Below are positions 37,970-45,440 of a DNA stretch of 64,000 bases, piece after piece; within the stretch, counting starts at the first letter, position 1, and each line of letters opens with the position of its first letter. Both the position numbers and the translations under genes were made by a program. Origin of the DNA: Sphingobacterium alkalisoli (lineage in GTDB: Bacteria > Bacteroidota > Bacteroidia > Sphingobacteriales > Sphingobacteriaceae); contig NZ_SUKA01000001.1 of assembly GCF_005049105.1 (NCBI RefSeq), positions 1,240,001 through 1,304,000 of the forward strand, read 5' to 3'. A model generated the notes under the pieces. That model worked only from the letters and a program-made list of their open reading frames with translations. It ran no database searches and was not told where the DNA came from.

Positions 37970-38390
37970 TTCTTTTGTCCAGTTCAGCACCCTTCCGCCA
38001 TTGCCCATGGCAGGGCTCCAACCTTTTTCTTGAAAAAAAGGTTGACAAAATTCAAGACTTGGTCAACGTTACGCTAAAAGCTTTTGGATTTACTAAACAG
38101 CTCCGAGCCGTTTCACTTCAGGGATCTGTTCTTAACGTAAATCCAAAAGCTTTCTTAACGCTACATCGACCTAGGTCGTTCTTTCTAAATTTAGCTGATG
38201 AAAAAAGCACATATAATCAATGCATAATCCTTACAAAATCGAAAATGTTGCCTTAGCCATTTGCCAATTGCAGTGGGAGGCACTAGCCATTCTGGCAAAT
38301 GGGTACAGCGACGATTTTTGCTTCTTTTTAGGAAAAAGAAGTCGCCCTCGCGCCGGCGAAAGAGGCGCATAAAAACTGATTAAAAAATAG
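37970..38390 (+). repeat. Multi-hairpin intergenic element, copy B
   Basis: Best-preserved copy. Hairpins in order: GCCAT/ATGGC (37997-38011); 10-bp CAACCTTTTT/AAAAAGGTTG with loop CTTGAA (38019-38044); a perfect 17-bp stem AAAGCTTTTGGATTTAC (38077-38093) with its complement (38137-38153), enclosing ACAGCTCC/GGATCTGT; palindrome CGACCTAGGTCG (~38166-38177); 10-bp CCATTTGCCA (38257-38266) with TGGCAAATGG (38293-38302); CTTCTTTTT/AAAAAGAAG (~38321-38341); then a G+C-rich CGCGCCGGCG segment. No coding capacity that survives comparison with the other copies. Confidence 0.88.
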
Positions 38391-38470
38391 GTTCTTTTAA
38401 TATCAACGATATCTCCATGAAATCTAATGGATCGGTTTTGTTTAAATCAGTTAAATCAATTAATATTAGC

Positions 38471-38478
38471 TAAATTTG
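38471..38478 (+). promoter_or_regulatory. -7 promoter box four bases before tilS
   Basis: TAaaTTTG followed by four bases and the tilS ATG; same spacing as at the S4, rdgB and LolD-like genes. Confidence 0.45.
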
Positions 38479-38482
38479 GTTA

Positions 38483-39805
38483 ATGAAACTTTTAGATCGA
38501 TTTTGGGATTATTGTGCTGATAATGAGCTTTTCGTTGCTGGTGACAAGGTGTTGCTTGGCGTAAGTGGAGGTCGGGATTCCATGCTTATGGCGACATTAT
38601 TTCTAAAAGCGCAGGTAGCTTTTGAGATTGCACATTGTAATTTTGGCCTTCGCGGACAAGAATCAGATGAGGATGAGGCGTTGGTGCGAGGTTTCGCACG
38701 GGAGCATAATGTGCTGATTCATGTAAAAAAAATTGATACCCTTTCCTACGCTGAAATAAATAAAATATCGATTCAAATGGCGGCACGTGACTTGCGGTAC
38801 GCTTGGTTTGACGTTCTCGCCCGTGAAACAAGCTGCAAATACATAGCGATTGCGCAACATAAAAATGACCATGTTGAAACTGTGCTGTTAAATCTTATAC
38901 GTGGAACCGGGCTTCAGGGACTTCAGGGAATAAAATCGAAGCGTGGTAACATCATTCGTCCGCTTTTATTTTTAACGGCCAATGAAGTTAGCGAAGCCGT
39001 TGCGGAACTAAAAGTTCCTTTTCGGGATGATTCATCTAATTTTTCAACAAAGTATGTGCGGAATAAGATCCGTTTAGATATTATTCCGCAATTCGAGTCT
39101 TTGAATACTGATTTTATTGATACGATGGATGGAAATATCCAACGTTTTCAAGAAAGCTATTCGCTGCTCCAAAGTTTTATTGATCCCTTACGTAGACAGT
39201 TGTTTGAAGCTGATGTCGGAGAAGAACGTTGGAAGATTAAAAAAGAAGAGCTGCGTGCACAAAGCATGCCATTGCTATTTTCCCTCTTTGAACCCTACGG
39301 TTTTTCTAAAATTACGCTTCAAGATTTGAGGCGGGCAATCGACGCAGAACCTGGACGGATTTTCGAATCGCGGGAATATCAACTGCTGTTGGATCGGGCA
39401 TATGTACTCCTCAAGAAAAGAGATTTTTTCGTAGATGAGGTAGAAGTGCCAGAACATGTTCAGGAAGTCAACTGGTTAAATAAAATATTCCATATGCTAG
39501 TCTCAGAGCCTACGGAGATTCGTCAGGATGTCGAGGTGGCGCAGATAGATTACAGGAAATTGATTTTCCCATTAAAAGTTCGTTCTTGGCAGGAAGGCGA
39601 TGTTTTTTATCCCTTAGGGATGAAAGGGAAAAAGAAACTGAGCGATTATTTTGTGGATAAAAAAGTTAGTCTTTTTGATAAGAAGAATATTGCAATTTGG
39701 GTGAATGGTAATGGAGAGATCATGTGGATCAGTGGTTACCGTTTAGACGATCGGTATAAGATTAGGGATAATACACAAAAAGTACTTACCTTAGTTCGTA
39801 AATAG
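38483..39805 (+). CDS. tilS: tRNA(Ile)-lysidine synthetase
   Basis: Attaches lysine to C34 of the CAU-anticodon tRNA-Ile so that it reads AUA codons. The 440-residue protein has the ATP-binding PP-loop SGGRDS (28-33), followed by HCNFGLRGQESD (~52-63) and AQHKNDHVETVLLNLIRGTGL (~128-148, shown here only in part as a motif), all TilS features, plus a C-terminal substrate-binding domain (KVRSWQEGDVFYPLGMKGKKKLSDYF pattern, ~368-393). It begins a + strand run that continues to 42151. Confidence 0.94.
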   Translation: MKLLDRFWDYCADNELFVAGDKVLLGVSGGRDSMLMATLFLKAQVAFEIAHCNFGLRGQESDEDEALVRGFAREHNVLIHVKKIDTLSYAEINKISIQMAARDLRYAWFDVLARETSCKYIAIAQHKNDHVETVLLNLIRGTGLQGLQGIKSKRGNIIRPLLFLTANEVSEAVAELKVPFRDDSSNFSTKYVRNKIRLDIIPQFESLNTDFIDTMDGNIQRFQESYSLLQSFIDPLRRQLFEADVGEERWKIKKEELRAQSMPLLFSLFEPYGFSKITLQDLRRAIDAEPGRIFESREYQLLLDRAYVLLKKRDFFVDEVEVPEHVQEVNWLNKIFHMLVSEPTEIRQDVEVAQIDYRKLIFPLKVRSWQEGDVFYPLGMKGKKKLSDYFVDKKVSLFDKKNIAIWVNGNGEIMWISGYRLDDRYKIRDNTQKVLTLVRK

Positions 39806-39810
39806 TAAAT

Positions 39811-40299
39811 ATGGACAACGAAAATACTTTTGTCGAAAGACAATATTTAGGAAGGGATAAAACCTGGATTAGTGTGCGCCTTATTTTGGCGTTGTTCTGT
39901 TTTATTGCCTATTACCTGAATCTAGATCATCTGGCTTCCAGACAATTATTTTTTATTGTAGGAGGGATCATCATTGTTGTTTCTGTTGTTATGATGTATA
40001 TGTTGCTGTATAAAACGCAGGTAACCCCAAATAATATAACGATAAGTGGATTGTGGTCTACAAGCTTGGTGAAAATTGATCTTTCGTCCATAATTTCTGT
40101 TGAGAAGAAACCGTATAGTAACTTTATTTTCAATAACCCCGTGTACAACTTGCATACAAAAGGTAAGATTCGTTTTTATGCAGGAGGTAGGGATGCTGTA
40201 TGGCTGAAAGATCGGGAAGGACTAGTATATATTATTGGTACGCACAAGGCTGAGGAACTGACAAATGCCATCCTTAAAGCGAAGCGCACAGAATCTTAA
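39811..40299 (+). CDS. Small membrane protein of unknown function
   Basis: A 162-residue protein with two transmembrane helices (~20-38 and ~48-70) and a cytoplasmic C-terminal domain of short strands (~75-160) that resembles bacterial PH-like domains in layout. I do not recognise the family. It starts 5 bases after tilS stops, so it is probably cotranscribed with it. Confidence 0.65.
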   Translation: MDNENTFVERQYLGRDKTWISVRLILALFCFIAYYLNLDHLASRQLFFIVGGIIIVVSVVMMYMLLYKTQVTPNNITISGLWSTSLVKIDLSSIISVEKKPYSNFIFNNPVYNLHTKGKIRFYAGGRDAVWLKDREGLVYIIGTHKAEELTNAILKAKRTES

Positions 40300-40330
40300 A
40301 AAACGTTAAGGTTGTTGACTCTGACATTTT

Positions 40331-40365
40331 TTTGACGCAGCCATCTTTTTAAATTTTTATCTTTG
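40331..40365 (+). promoter_or_regulatory. Promoter for the DUF4834 gene
   Basis: TTTG (40331-40334) and TATCTTTG (40358-40365) fit the -33 and -7 consensus, with a longer spacer (23 bases) than the usual ~19. The leader before the ATG would be short. Confidence 0.45.
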
Positions 40366-40384
40366 AAGAAAGAGAAGAAACAAA

Positions 40385-40705
40385 ATGACATTTATATATT
40401 TTATTTTATTCATCATAATATTTTACTACGTTTTTAAGTTTTCGATGCGTTTGATCATGCCTTTCGCGATGCGTAAACTTGCAGAACGTATGATGAAAAA
40501 AGCTCAGCAATCCCATCAATATAACTATGGAGGACAAAGTCCTTTTGGGAATTCGAACCCTTTTGGTAGTGCTAATACAGATCATTCGCAGTCCCGAAAA
40601 CCAGATGATAAAGTCCATGTGGATTATGTTCCCGCTAAAGAAGAGCATAAAAAAAATGGGACAGCAACAGCGGGGGAATTTGTCGACTTTGAGGAAATTA
40701 AGTAA
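40385..40705 (+). CDS. DUF4834 family protein
   Basis: A 106-residue protein with one N-terminal transmembrane helix (~3-25), a short basic amphipathic region (FAMRKLAERMMKKAQQ) and a Gly/Ser/Asn-rich, probably disordered middle, ending with an acidic segment. This layout is the DUF4834 family known from Bacteroidota. Function unknown. It precedes recF by 35 bases. Confidence 0.72.
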   Translation: MTFIYFILFIIIFYYVFKFSMRLIMPFAMRKLAERMMKKAQQSHQYNYGGQSPFGNSNPFGSANTDHSQSRKPDDKVHVDYVPAKEEHKKNGTATAGEFVDFEEIK

Positions 40706-40740
40706 TACGGTAAAAGTTTTTAAGTTTTGACAATGTCAAC

Positions 40741-41844
40741 ATGTGGCTAAAGCATTTATCCGTTTTAAATTTTAAAAACTATACAGAATCAACGTTAGAT
40801 TTTCTACCCGAAGTGAATGCTTTCGCTGGGGAAAATGGAGCAGGGAAGACCAATCTATTGGATGCTATTCATTATTTGTCGCTCTGCAAATCTTATTTTA
40901 ACCCCATTGACTCGCAACATATTAAAAAAGGCGAAGATTGGTTCATGATTCAGGGGGAGTTTGATACCGATGATCGTTTAGATAATGTGTCGTGTAGCCT
41001 CAAGCGTAACCAAAAAAAGCAGTTTAAGCGAAATAAGAAAGATTATCCACGCTTAGCTGACCATATCGGACAGTTCCCTTCCGTAATGATTTCTCCTAAT
41101 GATAGTGTCATCATTACCGAGGGAAGCGAAGAACGTCGGAAATTTATAGATAACGTCATTTCACAAACCGACAATAGGTACTTGGATAAGCTTATTTCCT
41201 ATAATAGGATATTACTTCAACGCAATGCGATACTAAAAAATATCAGAGAGAAAGGTGTTTTTGATCTTGGTCTTATGGAGGTCTTGAATGTTCAGTTGGT
41301 AGATGTAGGTGAAGTTATTTATGCGCATCGCAAGCGATTTATGGCATCATTCCTGCCCGAATTTCAGCGTCATTATCGTTTTTTGTCGGAAGGGGCAGAG
41401 GAGGTGTCGCTTGAATACGAGTCCCCATTGCACGAGTGTGAATTTCTTTCCCTGCTGAACCAGACACTAGAAAAAGATCGGATTTTAGAGCGTACCTCTC
41501 AAGGTATTCATAAAGATGATCTGTCGTTTACGATCCATGATGATATGCCCCTTAAAAAGTTTGGTTCTCAGGGACAGCAAAAGTCCTTTTTGATCGCGTT
41601 GAAATTAGCACAATATAGCTTTCTAAGGCGCGAGAAAAAGTATAAGCCTCTTCTATTGCTGGATGATATCTTTGATAAACTGGACGAAAAGCGCACGAGA
41701 AAGTTGATGCAGATGGTATCGGATGATGAATTTGGACAAATTTTTATTACCGATACCGATGCGGTTAGACTTCAAAAAATTTTTGAAGATATTGCCCAGC
41801 CGATACGTATCTTTGCGATACAAGGAGGGATGGTAAATGTATAA
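40741..41844 (+). CDS. recF: DNA replication and repair protein RecF
   Basis: SMC-like ATPase that helps load RecA at gaps. The 367-residue protein has the Walker A loop GENGAGKT (30-37), the signature FGSQGQQKS, and Walker B LLLLDDIFDKLD near the C-terminus. It overlaps the following DUF721 gene by 8 bases, suggesting coupled translation. Unlike in many bacteria, dnaA, dnaN and gyrB are not next to it. Confidence 0.95.
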   Translation: MWLKHLSVLNFKNYTESTLDFLPEVNAFAGENGAGKTNLLDAIHYLSLCKSYFNPIDSQHIKKGEDWFMIQGEFDTDDRLDNVSCSLKRNQKKQFKRNKKDYPRLADHIGQFPSVMISPNDSVIITEGSEERRKFIDNVISQTDNRYLDKLISYNRILLQRNAILKNIREKGVFDLGLMEVLNVQLVDVGEVIYAHRKRFMASFLPEFQRHYRFLSEGAEEVSLEYESPLHECEFLSLLNQTLEKDRILERTSQGIHKDDLSFTIHDDMPLKKFGSQGQQKSFLIALKLAQYSFLRREKKYKPLLLLDDIFDKLDEKRTRKLMQMVSDDEFGQIFITDTDAVRLQKIFEDIAQPIRIFAIQGGMVNV

Positions 41845-42151
41845 GAAGAAGCTTGAGGAAATTCATACAAGGGATGATGTCAGTATCAAACAAGCTGTTG
41901 AAAAATGGCTCGAAGTTTTTAAATTACGCAAGAAGTTTGATGAATCTTCCATTGTTTCTGCATGGCCCGAGATAATGGGTGCATCTATCGCGAACCGTAC
42001 CCAGCAGATCTATATTAAGGATAGAAAGCTCTTTGTAAAAGTTGAGTCTGCAGTAATCAAAAATGAATTGGCATTGATGAGGAGACAAATAATAGGTCGG
42101 GTAAACGAGCATGTCGGACAAGTCATTGTCGAAGAATTGATCATTCTTTAA
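41837..42151 (+). CDS. DUF721 protein, DciA-like
   Basis: A 104-residue basic protein of the DUF721 family: a KKLEEIHTRDDVSIKQAVEKW N-terminal helix region, WPEIMGASIANRTQQIYIKDRKL and a C-terminal strand-helix. DciA in other bacteria loads the replicative helicase; DUF721 is its core domain. In Bacteroidota it often sits directly after recF, as here with an 8-base overlap. Function in helicase loading is inferred. Confidence 0.82.
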   Translation: MYKKKLEEIHTRDDVSIKQAVEKWLEVFKLRKKFDESSIVSAWPEIMGASIANRTQQIYIKDRKLFVKVESAVIKNELALMRRQIIGRVNEHVGQVIVEELIIL

Positions 42152-42165
42152 CGCTTGCAGCGACT

Positions 42166-42786
42166 TTATAAATAAAGTTCCAGATCGCCTTTTCCTTCCC
42201 TGATTATCTCAAAGTCCCCGTTGGTTAGGTCGACAACTGTAGAAGCTACATTGTCTCCATATCCTCCGTCTATAACCATATCCACTTTATCTTCATATTT
42301 CTCGTAAATCAATTCGGGATCGGTCGAATATTCAATAATCTCATCTTCGTCGTGAATGGAAGCCGTTACGATAGGGTTACCTAACTCTTTGACAATCTCG
42401 CGTACGATACTATTATCCGGAACCCGTATACCTACCGTTTTTTTCTTCGAACTCAATAATTTTGGTACTTGATTGCTCGCGTTAAAGATGAAAGTAAACG
42501 GCCCGGGTAACGCCTTTTTTAACACGCGAAATACGGTCGTGTCAAATGGTTTTGTGTATTGGGATATATCCGTCAAATCATAGCAGATAAAAGACAAGTT
42601 GGCTTTATCAGGGCGTAATCCGCGAATCGTGCAGACTCGTTCGATTGCTTTTTGATTGGTGATATCACACCCGATACCATATACCGTATCCGTAGGATAA
42701 ATGATCACACCACCTTTTTTCAAAATATCTACCGCTTGCTGGATAGCTTTTGGATTCGGATTGTCTTCGTATATTTTAACTAACAT
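42166..42786 (-). CDS. YciO-type YrdC-domain protein
   Basis: A 206-residue protein with a YrdC fold. Motifs: IIYPTDTVYGIGCDITN (~25-41), RGLRPDKANLSFI, LPGPFTFIF and GIRVPDNSI. Its layout (tight match to YciO, with ITASIHDEDE where TsaC has STSAN) suggests the YciO branch, whose role in t6A synthesis is doubtful. The ATG at 42786 is the start; the 24 codons open upstream run into a palindromic repeat. It is the second YrdC-domain gene in this window. Confidence 0.85.
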   Translation of the reverse strand: MLVKIYEDNPNPKAIQQAVDILKKGGVIIYPTDTVYGIGCDITNQKAIERVCTIRGLRPDKANLSFICYDLTDISQYTKPFDTTVFRVLKKALPGPFTFIFNASNQVPKLLSSKKKTVGIRVPDNSIVREIVKELGNPIVTASIHDEDEIIEYSTDPELIYEKYEDKVDMVIDGGYGDNVASTVVDLTNGDFEIIREGKGDLELYL

Positions 42787-42803
42787 GTTATAAGTAAAAA
42801 GTA

Positions 42804-42846
42804 ATAAAAACGTATTCGCGAATACGCAATTTGCAAATACGCATTC
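42804..42846. repeat. Palindrome and repeat upstream of the YciO-type gene
   Basis: A perfect 16-base palindrome CGTATTCGCGAATACG (42811-42826) is followed by a related, less perfect unit built on TTTGCAAATACGCATT. It lies between the terminator of asnS and the YciO-type start codon. Confidence 0.6.
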
Positions 42847-42865
42847 CTGACATGGCACTATACAA

Positions 42866-42903
42866 TAAAACCGTCAAAAGTATAATTTGTTTTGACGGTT
42901 TTA
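42866..42903 (-). terminator. asnS terminator
   Basis: A perfect 13-bp inverted repeat, AAAACCGTCAAAA with TTTTGACGGTTTT, around a 10-base A+T-rich loop, 23 bases downstream of the asnS stop. Confidence 0.8.
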
Positions 42904-42925
42904 AGACGTTTGCATAGAATTATGA

Positions 42926-44371
42926 TTAAAATTCAGCGTTGTTAGGTGTACGTGGAAAAGGAATCACATCTCTAATATTTGTCATACCTGTAACGAAGAG
43001 AACCAGCCTTTCGAAGCCAAGGCCAAAACCGGAGTGCGGCGCGGTACCAAACCGTCTCGTGTCTAGGAACCAATCGATCTCGTCGGACGGAATGCCGACT
43101 TCTTCCATACGGGCCAATAATTTATCCAGATTTTCTTCCCGTTGCGAGCCGCCGACCATCTCTCCAATGCCAGGGAATAGGATGTCCATAGCACGCACGG
43201 TATGTCTTCCTTGGGTATCAGGCTCGTTTTGTTTCATGTAGAACGACTTAATTTCTCGCGGATAATCGATTAAGATCACCGGTTTCTTAAAGTGTTTTTC
43301 AACCAGATAGCGTTCGTGTTCAGACTGTAAGTCAGCACCCCATTCGTCAATCAGGTATTTAAATTGTTTTTTCTGATTGGGTTTACTGCGCTTTAATATT
43401 TCAATAGCATCTGTATAGGTTACACGTTCGAAATTATTTTCTAGTACAAAGTTTAGTTTGTCGACCAAATTTAATTCTGCCCGTTCGTTTTGAGGTTTTG
43501 ACTTCTCTTCTTCTAACAGGCGACTTTTTAAAAATTCAATCTCATCTGCACAATGATCTAAGGCATATCGGATCACATATTTTAGCAGCTCTTCGGCCAA
43601 ATCCATATTGTCTTCCAATTCGTAGAAAGCCATTTCGGGTTCGATCATCCAGAACTCAGCCAAATGACGGGTCGTATTGGAGTTTTCTGCACGAAATGTT
43701 GGGCCAAAGGTATAAATATTACCCAATGCCATAGCCGCTAGTTCGCCCTCTAGCTGACCTGATACCGTTAAGTTAGTGGCCTTACCAAAGAAATCTTCTT
43801 TAAAGTCTATTTGCCCTTCTTCGTCGCGCGGAATATTGTCGAAATCTAAGGTAGTTACTTTAAACATTTCTCCCGCTCCTTCTGCATCCGACCCGGTAAT
43901 AATCGGAGTGTGCATGTAGACAAAATCTCTTTCGTTGAAGAACTGATGGACTGCAAAAGCTAATGCGTTCCGTACTTTGAATACGGCATTGAATGTCCCT
44001 GTACGAAACCGCAGGTGTGCTATTTCACGTAGGAACTCAAGGCTATGTTTTTTCGGCTGTAATGGAAATTTCTCCGGATCAGAATCGCCTAAAATAGTTA
44101 ACTCATCTACTTTAATTTCAACGTGCTGGCCCTTACCTAATGATTCAACTAGTACACCCGATACACGTACAGCTGCACCTGTTGTTACTCGCTTTAATAA
44201 AGCTTCGTCTGTGTTTTCAAAATCAACTACTGCCTGGATATTATTTAGAGAAGAACCGTCATTAATCGCTACAAATTGGTTATTTCGGAAGGTTTTTACC
44301 CAGCCTTTTACAATAACATGCCTACCGAATTCTTCGGATTTTAATAGTTCTTTAATGCGTGTGTGTTCCAT
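42926..44371 (-). CDS. asnS: Asparaginyl-tRNA synthetase
   Basis: Class II synthetase that charges tRNA-Asn. The 481-residue protein has an N-terminal OB-fold anticodon-binding domain (~1-110), motif 2 as [21 protein letters not shown] and motif 3 as [15 protein letters not shown] followed by [10 protein letters not shown]. The presence of motif-1-region [17 protein letters not shown] fits AsnS rather than AspS. Its terminator and a TATTTTTG box upstream (44432-44439) mark it as its own unit. Confidence 0.96.
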   Translation of the reverse strand: MEHTRIKELLKSEEFGRHVIVKGWVKTFRNNQFVAINDGSSLNNIQAVVDFENTDEALLKRVTTGAAVRVSGVLVESLGKGQHVEIKVDELTILGDSDPEKFPLQPKKHSLEFLREIAHLRFRTGTFNAVFKVRNALAFAVHQFFNERDFVYMHTPIITGSDAEGAGEMFKVTTLDFDNIPRDEEGQIDFKEDFFGKATNLTVSGQLEGELAAMALGNIYTFGPTFRAENSNTTRHLAEFWMIEPEMAFYELEDNMDLAEELLKYVIRYALDHCADEIEFLKSRLLEEEKSKPQNERAELNLVDKLNFVLENNFERVTYTDAIEILKRSKPNQKKQFKYLIDEWGADLQSEHERYLVEKHFKKPVILIDYPREIKSFYMKQNEPDTQGRHTVRAMDILFPGIGEMVGGSQREENLDKLLARMEEVGIPSDEIDWFLDTRRFGTAPHSGFGLGFERLVLFVTGMTNIRDVIPFPRTPNNAEF

Positions 44372-44431
44372 TTTTAGTAATGATAGATTTGAATAGATGA
44401 TACGCTGATAACCTATTGTGTTTTAATAAGA

Positions 44432-44439
44432 CAAAAATA
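44432..44439 (-). promoter_or_regulatory. -7 promoter box for asnS
   Basis: TAttTTTG on the - strand, about 60 bases before the asnS ATG. Confidence 0.4.
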
Positions 44440-44514
44440 GCGATTTATAGTAAGAAATGAGATGACAATGTTAAAAAGGGGAGGGATAATAAAAATGAAG
44501 GTTTATTTTGTACA

Positions 44515-45030
44515 GTTTTTTGAATTTCCATCGCATTGCCTTTTCGCCACTGGCCGTGGCAGGGTTTCTCCTTTTTTCATTTATTATTTGTATTTCAAAG
44601 GCATTCAAGAGCCTCTTCGAGGGTTCTCCTTGACGAGAAAGGAGCAAAGAGTCAAGACTTGGTCAATGGTTACGCTAAAAGCTTTTGGATTTACTAAACA
44701 GATCTGAGCCGTTGCACTTCGTAGATCTGTTCTTAACGCAAATCCAAAAGCTTTCTTAACGCTACATCGACTTAGGTCGTCCTTTTAACTCCACCTAAAG
44801 CAAAAAGTACAATATAATCAATGTACTATCCTCACAAATTCGAAAATGTCGCCTTAGCCATTTGCCAATAGCAGGAGGAAGCACTAGCCAATGTGGCGAA
44901 TGGGTACAGCGACGATTTTAAGAATAAATATTTGTTTTCAATGGAATTCTTGAGCTCACTACGTTCGGTTTGCTTCTTTTTAGGAAAGGAAGGAGGCTGC
45001 CTGCCGATGAGGGCAAAATGATTAAGAAGA
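44515..45030 (+). repeat. Multi-hairpin intergenic element, copy C
   Basis: Third copy. Hairpins: GCCAC/GTGGC (44546-44560); CTCCTT/AAGGAG (~44625-44645) in place of the T-rich stem of A and B; 17-base AAAGCTTTTGGATTTAC (44678-44694) with a near-complement (44738-44754, one mismatch), enclosing a perfect ACAGATCT/AGATCTGT stem (44698-44730); CGACTTAGGTCG; CCATTTGCCA with TGGCGAATGG (one G-T pair). After the conserved TACAGCGACGA, ~45 foreign bases are inserted before the TTTGCTTCTTTTTAGG segment, and the G+C-rich end is replaced. Confidence 0.85.
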
Positions 45031-45294
45031 AATTTAGGCTATGCCGCGGCCGAAGCGACAAAAGAAATTTGTATAAAATAATGCTTCTTTTACTATTAAT
45101 AATGCCCTCTGAAGATTTACGTGATCCGAAATGAAAGGTCGTTTAAAACAAAACTTTCATGATCCATTGAATCACCAATAGGAATGAAAGTTCTTGATGG
45201 CCTTTGAGAAATAGGCTTTCAGAAAAAAGGCTGTATCATAAGTTGTTTTTGGTGTCAAGTTGCCAAATTAAATTTTGAAGGTACTCTCCAGTTT

Positions 45295-45338
45295 AATAAA
45301 AAACGACAATTCTCGATTAGAAAATTGTCGTTTTTTAT
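45295..45338 (-). terminator. Probable sucC terminator
   Basis: AAAAAACGACAATT and AATTGTCGTTTTTT form a 14-bp inverted repeat around a 10-base loop, about 100 bases downstream of the sucC stop. T-runs on both strands allow either direction. Confidence 0.7.
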
Positions 45339-45440
45339 TACTTTTTTATTTTTTAGAGAAGCGTCTCGAAATTAAATTCTGTTTGTGAATTTTGATTTTG
45401 ACTTATGATACATCCTTTTTCCATAGGATAAAAAAAGGTA

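Larger units (their letters stand above)
37814..38482. other. Gene-free interval holding repeat copy B
   Basis: About 670 bases between the divergent OstA-like gene and tilS. It contains the OstA-side promoter, four ACTT units in tandem (37871-37886), copy B of the multi-hairpin element (~37970-38390) and the tilS promoter region. A 105-codon frame at 37939-38256 runs through the element and is not credible as a gene. Confidence 0.7.
44372..45440. other. Gene-free interval holding repeat copy C
   Basis: About 1070 bases between asnS and sucC. It contains the asnS promoter, copy C of the multi-hairpin element (~44515-45030), an unexplained ~230-base stretch with several short repeats of GAAAG/CTTTC type, and a strong terminator. 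The only sizeable frame (44462-44707) crosses the element and is not a believable gene. Confidence 0.7.

Noticed and set aside
37939..38256. A 105-codon frame whose middle reads VTLKAFGFTKQ
   Set aside because: It runs straight through repeat copy B. The same peptide appears in a frame at 44462-44707 only because copy C shares that DNA; start, end and flanks differ, and copy A cannot encode it.
44462..44707. An 81-codon frame with the same VTLKAFGFTKQ peptide
   Set aside because: Product of repeat copy C, as above; conservation follows the hairpin arms, not a protein.
18040..45030. Repeat family as an insertion sequence
   Set aside because: No transposase frame, no target-site duplication that I can see at the edges, and no shared terminal inverted repeat; a non-autonomous element remains possible.
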